A stretch of DNA of 11,814 nucleotides from Chitinophagales bacterium (GTDB lineage Bacteria > Bacteroidota > Bacteroidia > Chitinophagales > UBA2359): the NCBI GenBank assembly GCA_020629335.1, contig JAHDDN010000138.1, forward strand, positions 1 to 11,814. The letters run 5' to 3'. The notes under the pieces were generated by a model. That model was given only the letters and a program-made list of their open reading frames with translations. It had not been told where the DNA came from and did no database searches. Shown one piece after another: positions 8,713 to 11,814 of the stretch. Within the stretch, counting starts at the first letter, position 1, and each line of letters starts with the position of its first letter. The position numbers and the translations under genes are program-made.

Positions 8713-8744
8713 TGTCATCCTGAACGCGAAGCGTGAAAGGATCT
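8713..8744. repeat. REP-like intergenic hairpin repeat
   Basis: The stretch contains GTCATCCTGAACGCGAAGCG and then TGAAAGGATCT. ACGC (8724-8727) pairs with GCGT (8731-8734) around GAA, and ATCCT (8717-8721) pairs with AGGAT (8738-8742) outside it. Words of this form recur between genes in many Bacteroidota; this statement is from memory, not from a search. Only one copy is seen in this window. Confidence 0.6.
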
Positions 8745-8795
8745 ATCCGAGCACCAATCTGTAGGAATACGATAACCCAAGGCTTTAGCCGCAGG

Positions 8796-8870
8796 GTCGT
8801 TGGCAATGTAAGTATATTAGTTTTCGGCAGTTCATAGCCTTTATTACCAAACCTTCTACTTACATCCGAC
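8796..8870. repeat. Interrupted inverted repeat between divergent genes
   Basis: ATGTAAGT (8806-8813) and ACTTACAT (8858-8865) are perfect complements about 44 nt apart. Outer GTCG (8796-8799) and CGAC (8867-8870) continue the pairing past a bulge. Just upstream, GGCTTTAGCC (8781-8790) is itself a small palindrome. Together with the REP-like unit this fills most of the 342-nt intergenic region between the divergent M1 peptidase and phosphoesterase genes. It could be a cruciform, an RNA structure or the remnant of a small mobile unit. Confidence 0.45.
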
Positions 8871-8924
8871 GTTATTGCATAAGCAAATAGTTAGGGCAAA
8901 TTTAACAAAACTCCCAAATAAGTG

Positions 8925-8957
8925 TTGTTGTATATACGCTAATACGCCATAATTTTA
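8925..8957 (+). promoter_or_regulatory. Possible Bacteroidota-type promoter of the phosphoesterase gene
   Basis: TTGTTG (8925-8930) resembles the -33 element. After a 19-nt spacer, TAATTTTA (8950-8957) resembles the -7 consensus TAnnTTTG with the last G replaced. It sits about 31 nt before the ATG at 8989. The spacing fits and the match is partial. Confidence 0.35.
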
Positions 8958-8988
8958 CAAAAAACAAGCACACAAACTTACTATACCA

Positions 8989-10236
8989 ATGGTCATACGA
9001 TTAATCCTCTTTTATAGCTTCTTACTATTTATCGATTATTACGCCTTTCAAGGGGTCAAAACAGCTATCGGTGGATGGGAAAATTTAACAGTCAAAAAAG
9101 GAATAATAATTGCCTATTGGGCCATGACTATCATGAGTTATGCATTGATGATAGCCGCCGCTTTCTTTGTAGATTTTAGGGCATTAGCCCCCTTCTGGCG
9201 TTCCTATGTCACCGCAGTGTTTTTGTTGTTTTTCTTATTCAAATTCATTTTGATTTTCTTCGTCTTCTTTGATGACATCATCCGAATGATAAAAGCTGGA
9301 ATCAACTATTTTCAAGGAGTTGAAGGAGAAACCGCTTATAGCCCATCTCGTAACCGTTTTCTCAATCAAATAGGGGTGCTCATTGCCGCCACTCCCGTAG
9401 TGACTTTGCTATATGGCATGATCCGCAATGCCTATAATTATAAATATCGCCGAGTAGACATGGCCATCAAAAATCTCCCAGCAGAATTAGAAGGCTTAAA
9501 GATTGTACAAATATCGGATATTCACTCAGGTAGCTTCACCATGAAAACGCCTATCAATAAGGCCATAGAAATGATTAATGCCGAAAATCCCGACTTAGTT
9601 TTCTTCACGGGCGATTTAGTCAATTCCGTAGCAGATGAAATCCATCCCTACATAGATATATTCAAACAAATCAAAGCCAAAGAAGGGGTTTATTCTATCA
9701 TTGGCAATCACGATTACGGTCGTTATCGTTTTCAAAAAGACGATCAAGATGGTCTCAACAACAATTTTGAAGTCCTAAAAACCGCTCACAAAGACATGGG
9801 TTGGAGATTGCTTCTAAACGAACACGAAATCATCCAAAAAGGCAATGCCAAATTAGCCGTTATAGGTGTCGAGAACTGGAGTCATAGAGATCACTTCCCA
9901 AGCACAGGAGATTTAGACAAAGCCTATGCAGGTTGTGAAAATGCAGATGTCAAGGTATTACTTTCCCACGATCCATCTCACTGGCGTGCAGAAGTTACCG
10001 AGCGATTCAATGACATCGTAGCGACTTTCTCCGGTCATACTCACGGCTTCCAATTCGGCATCGACATAGCAGGTCTTAAATGGAGTCCAGCCAAAATCGC
10101 CTATCCTGAATGGGACGGCACCTACACAGAAGGTGAGCAATACCTCCATGTCAATCGAGGCTTCGGTTTCTTAGGCTATCCAGGCCGAGTAGGCATGTTA
10201 CCTGAAATCACTGTAGCCAAATTGAAGAAGGCGTAA
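8989..10236 (+). CDS. Membrane-anchored calcineurin-like metallophosphoesterase (YkuE/YaeI type)
   Basis: The N-terminal part (1-145) carries four or so hydrophobic segments: about 2-20, 38-62, 72-95 and 127-144. The rest is a calcineurin-like phosphoesterase domain with all two-metal motifs in order: QISDIHSG (174-181), FTGDLVN (206-212), IGNHDYG (238-244), LLSHDPSHW (324-332) and SGHTHGFQ (348-355). Related proteins (YaeI, YkuE) act on membrane-associated phosphoesters such as UDP-diacylglucosamine-type lipids or have unknown substrates, so the substrate here is not assigned. The catalytic domain follows the last helix, and its side of the membrane cannot be fixed by eye. The length of 415 aa is normal for the multi-helix form. 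Codons are more C-rich than in the neighbouring + strand genes. No SD is evident before the ATG. Confidence 0.93.
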   Translation: MVIRLILFYSFLLFIDYYAFQGVKTAIGGWENLTVKKGIIIAYWAMTIMSYALMIAAAFFVDFRALAPFWRSYVTAVFLLFFLFKFILIFFVFFDDIIRMIKAGINYFQGVEGETAYSPSRNRFLNQIGVLIAATPVVTLLYGMIRNAYNYKYRRVDMAIKNLPAELEGLKIVQISDIHSGSFTMKTPINKAIEMINAENPDLVFFTGDLVNSVADEIHPYIDIFKQIKAKEGVYSIIGNHDYGRYRFQKDDQDGLNNNFEVLKTAHKDMGWRLLLNEHEIIQKGNAKLAVIGVENWSHRDHFPSTGDLDKAYAGCENADVKVLLSHDPSHWRAEVTERFNDIVATFSGHTHGFQFGIDIAGLKWSPAKIAYPEWDGTYTEGEQYLHVNRGFGFLGYPGRVGMLPEITVAKLKKA

Positions 10237-10344
10237 TTCACTATAATTATATTTTTATTTTTGGGCACATCCCTGCGCTCATAAACCAAGCCATATTGCG
10301 ATAAAAATTAATCATTACGCATTATGCATTATTCATTCGCCGAA

Positions 10345-10478
10345 GGCGCAGTGACCGGGCTATCCGTTCTTATGTGGCTATGCCGTTCCTACTCTGCTAA
10401 GTGCTGCTTGTCTGCTAAAGCCAGCCATCGCATCACTAAGCGCCGTAAGTCACGTCATGGACGCCACATACCACTCTA
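10345..10478 (-). repeat. Dispersed repeat, copy 2 (inverted, near full length, decayed)
   Basis: 10345-10434 matches the reverse complement of 1-93, and 10439-10472 matches the reverse complement of the window's last 50 bases (shared AGCGCCGTAAGTC, CATGG, CGCCACATACC). It is therefore the only copy here that spans both halves and shows the spacer between them (ACTA, 10435-10438). Read on the minus strand, the small-peptide frame lacks the ATG of copy 3 and has a TGA after YVASMT, then continues to the conserved TAG, so it is a decayed copy. On the + strand the copy is open as a 69-codon frame from 10324, which I do not accept as a gene. ATTACGCATTATGC-type iterations (10315-10334) abut one end and the ATPase stub abuts the other. 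The remaining gene-free stretch 10237-10344 shows nothing else. Confidence 0.85.
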
Positions 10479-10487
10479 TGCCGACAT

Positions 10488-10733
10488 CTTACTAAGGAAC
10501 TCTCTACTATTAATACAACCAAACAAGCCTTAATCACGACACATAACCCAGCCATCTTAGATGGACTCAATCTGATGGATGACGAAATTCGATTATTTGA
10601 AGTAAAAAGAAATGCCTCAGGTGAAACGCAATGCAAAAGAATACGATTTAGGAAAGGCATCGACATCAAAAAATATAAATTGTCAGAGATGTGGCTTAAA
10701 GGTTTATTAGGAGCCGTTCCACAAAATTTCTAA
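10488..10733 (+). pseudogene. C-terminal stub of an ABC/SMC-type AAA ATPase (5'-truncated)
   Basis: The frame ending at TAA 10731-10733 reads LTKELSTINTTKQ and then ALITTHNPAILDGLN, MDDEIRLFEVKRN, KRIRF and finally LSEMWLKGLLGAVPQNF. TTHNP, with His at 10542-10544, is the switch/H-loop of the AAA_15/AAA_21 (OLD/RecF-like) ATPases, and the following strand and C-terminal tail fit the end of that family. Walker A, the signature motif and Walker B are absent: upstream the frame runs straight into dispersed-repeat copy 2 and meets TAA at 10446-10448. No start codon precedes the motif; the first in-frame ATG is at 10575. About four-fifths or more of the gene is missing. The stub stops 2 nt before the next ATG, as in a two-gene operon. 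The family assignment rests on motifs read by eye. Confidence 0.8.
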
Positions 10734-10735
10734 AT

Positions 10736-11626
10736 ATGCCTCGAATAGGAATTATATCAGAAGGTCGTCCAGATCAAGCAGTATTAGCAAATATCATCCA
10801 ATATTATACTAAAGACCAAGATTATGATATTGTTTTAATACGCCCAGATTTGACGATAGATTCAACTGATAGAGTATTGAGAGATACAGCCGCAGCAGGT
10901 GGTTTTGCAAGAGTTAAAAAGGATTGTGAAGATCGACAACTGTTAGATGAATTTTTTGCATTAAATTTTGAAGAAAAAGATACAATAATAATTCACTTAG
11001 ATACAGCAGAAGTAGATAACTTTGACATCATTCGACCTTCAAGAGAAGAGGAAAACTATAGCATAGAGCTAAGAAATAATGTAATTGATAAAATAAACAA
11101 TGTTTGGTTAGCCAACTATAGCGAAAAGCTTCTTTTCGCAATTTCCATCGAAGAAATAGAGGCTTGGATACTAAGCTTAATAGAAAATAGAAATTCTACA
11201 CTACCTATTAATCCCAAAACACGCTTACAAAGGCTTTTAGCTAGAGCGAACACAAGTACAGCAGAAGATTATACCAACTACAAAAGCATCAGTAAACAAT
11301 TTTTAAGGAAGCGATTTCACGAACTAGCATTAACACGAAATGAAAGTTTGGCGATATTTTGTGAAGAGCTGAAGTTGTATTTGAGTGAGCAACAGGAAAC
11401 ATTGAACAGAAATGAACTAATTGAATTGGTTTCAAAAATCATTGCTGTTGAAGGAACCGAAGAAGAAATTGATGAAATGTTAAACTTATTTGAAAAAAAT
11501 GTTCCAGACCCTGAAGCAGTAGATTATATTTATTACACTGAATTGTCTCCAGAGGAAATCGTTGATAAAGCCTTAAGTTATAAACCAATAATTTTGCCAC
11601 CGTACAATAAGGAGGAAAGTGAGTAA
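10736..11626 (+). CDS. TOPRIM/DUF4276-like partner protein of an AAA ATPase (putative defence effector)
   Basis: The protein has 296 residues and no membrane segment or signal. The opening RIGIISEGRPDQAVL (3-17) places a Glu (E9) and Gly after the first beta strand, as in TOPRIM folds. TIIIHLDTAEVD (83-94) supplies an Asp-containing second strand like the TOPRIM DxD position, and FAISIEEIEAWIL (134-146) resembles the EAWLL segment of DUF4276-type proteins. The C-terminal part (about 205-296) is helical and acidic. Partners of ABC-type ATPases in PARIS, OLD, RloB and AbiL-like systems are often such TOPRIM-like proteins, some of them nucleases. Here the gene follows the ATPase stub by 2 nt, so it is probably the second gene of such an operon. 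Nuclease activity is inferred, not shown. No SD precedes the ATG. Without the ATPase it may be silent, harmless or decaying. Confidence 0.65.
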   Translation: MPRIGIISEGRPDQAVLANIIQYYTKDQDYDIVLIRPDLTIDSTDRVLRDTAAAGGFARVKKDCEDRQLLDEFFALNFEEKDTIIIHLDTAEVDNFDIIRPSREEENYSIELRNNVIDKINNVWLANYSEKLLFAISIEEIEAWILSLIENRNSTLPINPKTRLQRLLARANTSTAEDYTNYKSISKQFLRKRFHELALTRNESLAIFCEELKLYLSEQQETLNRNELIELVSKIIAVEGTEEEIDEMLNLFEKNVPDPEAVDYIYYTELSPEEIVDKALSYKPIILPPYNKEESE

Positions 11627-11635
11627 GTATCTTTC

Positions 11636-11709
11636 TGAAATGACATATCTTCTTAAGCAAACAGCTTAATGATTAGATCAACTGATGAAGTCAGTGATAT
11701 GTCATTTCA
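11636..11709. other. Cloverleaf-forming 74-nt structured element
   Basis: TGAAATGACATATC (11636-11649) and GATATGTCATTTCA (11696-11709) are perfect 14-bp complements. The 46 nt between them consist of a 3-nt linker and three back-to-back perfect hairpins: TTAAGC/GCTTAA around AAACA (11653-11669), TGAT/ATCA around TAG (11670-11680) and ACTGA/TCAGT around TGAAG (11681-11695). Almost every base is paired or in a tight loop. No T-run follows, so it is not a standard terminator. It starts 10 nt after the stop of the TOPRIM-like gene. It could be a 3'-end RNA structure, a folded-DNA recombination site, a tiny mobile element or a tRNA-like RNA. None of these is proven. Confidence 0.75.
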
Positions 11710-11763
11710 TCCCTTCACCCAATCATCCCAATACTCAATACCTCCTACCCAATACCAATAAAT
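11702..11763. repeat. G-free tract with CCCAATAC iterations
   Basis: There is no G on the + strand for 62 nt. CCCAATAC (11727-11734), CAATACC (11736-11742) and CCCAATACC (11748-11756) recur. It fills the gap between the cloverleaf and repeat copy 3. Similar short arrays border the other repeat copies on their opposite side. Confidence 0.5.
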
Positions 11764-11814
11764 GCGCAAGGGATGGAAACGGTATGTGGCGGCCATGCTG
11801 CGACTTACGGCGCT
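11762..11814 (+). CDS. Partial small ORF in dispersed-repeat copy 3 (N-terminal 17 codons)
   Basis: ATG at 11762 opens MRKGWKRYVAAMLRLTA and is cut by the window edge. The reverse complement of 11765-11814 matches 10439-10472 of copy 2, so this is the 5' half of the dispersed repeat in the same orientation as copy 1. Joined through the copy 2 spacer to the frame of copy 1, it gives a peptide of about 38 residues that is rich in Arg and Lys at the start and Ala and Gly later. I do not recognise it. It may be a real microprotein carried by the repeat or a chance open frame in a GC-richer element; the opposite strand is also open. Confidence 0.4.
   Translation, partial: MRKGWKRYVAAMLRLTA

Noticed and set aside
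10324..10533. 69-codon + strand ORF as a gene
   Set aside because: It lies in the dispersed repeat and its end runs over the ATPase stub in another frame. No start signal or family match is seen.
10436..10669. 77-codon minus-strand ORF
   Set aside because: It is antisense to the ATPase stub, whose + strand frame carries recognisable motifs.
11636..11709. Hammerhead ribozyme, because CTGATGA and GAAA both occur here
   Set aside because: GAAA is part of the outer stem and CTGATGA lies inside a hairpin enclosed by that stem, so the core elements are in the wrong order and the cleavage site is missing.
11636..11709. Canonical tRNA gene
   Set aside because: The outer stem is 14 bp, the middle hairpin has a 3-nt loop, and there is no GTTCRANYC T-arm consensus or D-loop GG. 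Only the overall cloverleaf shape is similar.
11636..11709. Integron attC site
   Set aside because: The outer arms lack the RYYYAAC/GTTRRRY core sites and no integrase is present.

Overview
The window looks like a chromosomal segment of an AT-rich Bacteroidota, probably a Saprospira-like member of the Saprospiria. Three things point that way: a fused RibB-RibA riboflavin enzyme, start sites mostly without a clear Shine-Dalgarno sequence plus promoter-like TAnnTTTG/TTG elements, and Bacteroidota-type intergenic repeats such as the one containing GTCATCCTGAACGCGAAGCG. The genus-level placement is inference.

Layout. 1-178 is a partial copy of a dispersed repeat followed by short AATTACGAAT iterations. 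327-2440 (+) holds two tandem paralogues of an unrecognised helical, TPR-like family: a 185-residue short copy, then a 512-residue full copy, ended by a strong terminator hairpin. 2528-6160 (-) is a tight block transcribed leftwards: a GT4 glycosyltransferase, a membrane GT2 glycosyltransferase, and ribBA, with 11-nt and overlapping junctions. 6228-6857 (-) is a hemolysin III/PAQR-type membrane protein. 6994-8646 (-) is an exported M1-family metallopeptidase. 8647-8988 is a divergent intergenic region with a REP-like hairpin, a larger inverted repeat and a plausible promoter. 8989-10236 (+) is a membrane-anchored YkuE-like metallophosphoesterase.

The accessory end is 10240-11814. A second, inverted and decayed copy of the dispersed repeat (about 10345-10478) directly abuts the C-terminal stub of an ABC/SMC-type AAA ATPase (10488-10733). 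Two nucleotides later comes an intact 296-residue protein that looks like a TOPRIM/DUF4276-type partner. Such ATPase plus TOPRIM-like pairs are typical of anti-phage systems (OLD, PARIS, RloB and AbiL type arrangements), so this reads as a broken defence operon whose effector-like gene survives. Ten bases after that gene is a 74-nt DNA segment that folds almost completely into a cloverleaf: a 14-bp perfect outer stem enclosing three consecutive perfect hairpins. A third repeat copy starts at 11762 and runs off the window.

The repeat itself is notable. Its first and third copies read as the C-terminal and N-terminal parts of one small basic peptide of about 38 codons, so the window begins and ends inside the same kind of element. 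This is what contig ends in a dispersed repeat would look like. Copies 2 and 3 are inverted around the ATPase stub, effector-like gene and cloverleaf; copies 1 and 2 are inverted around the housekeeping-like block.
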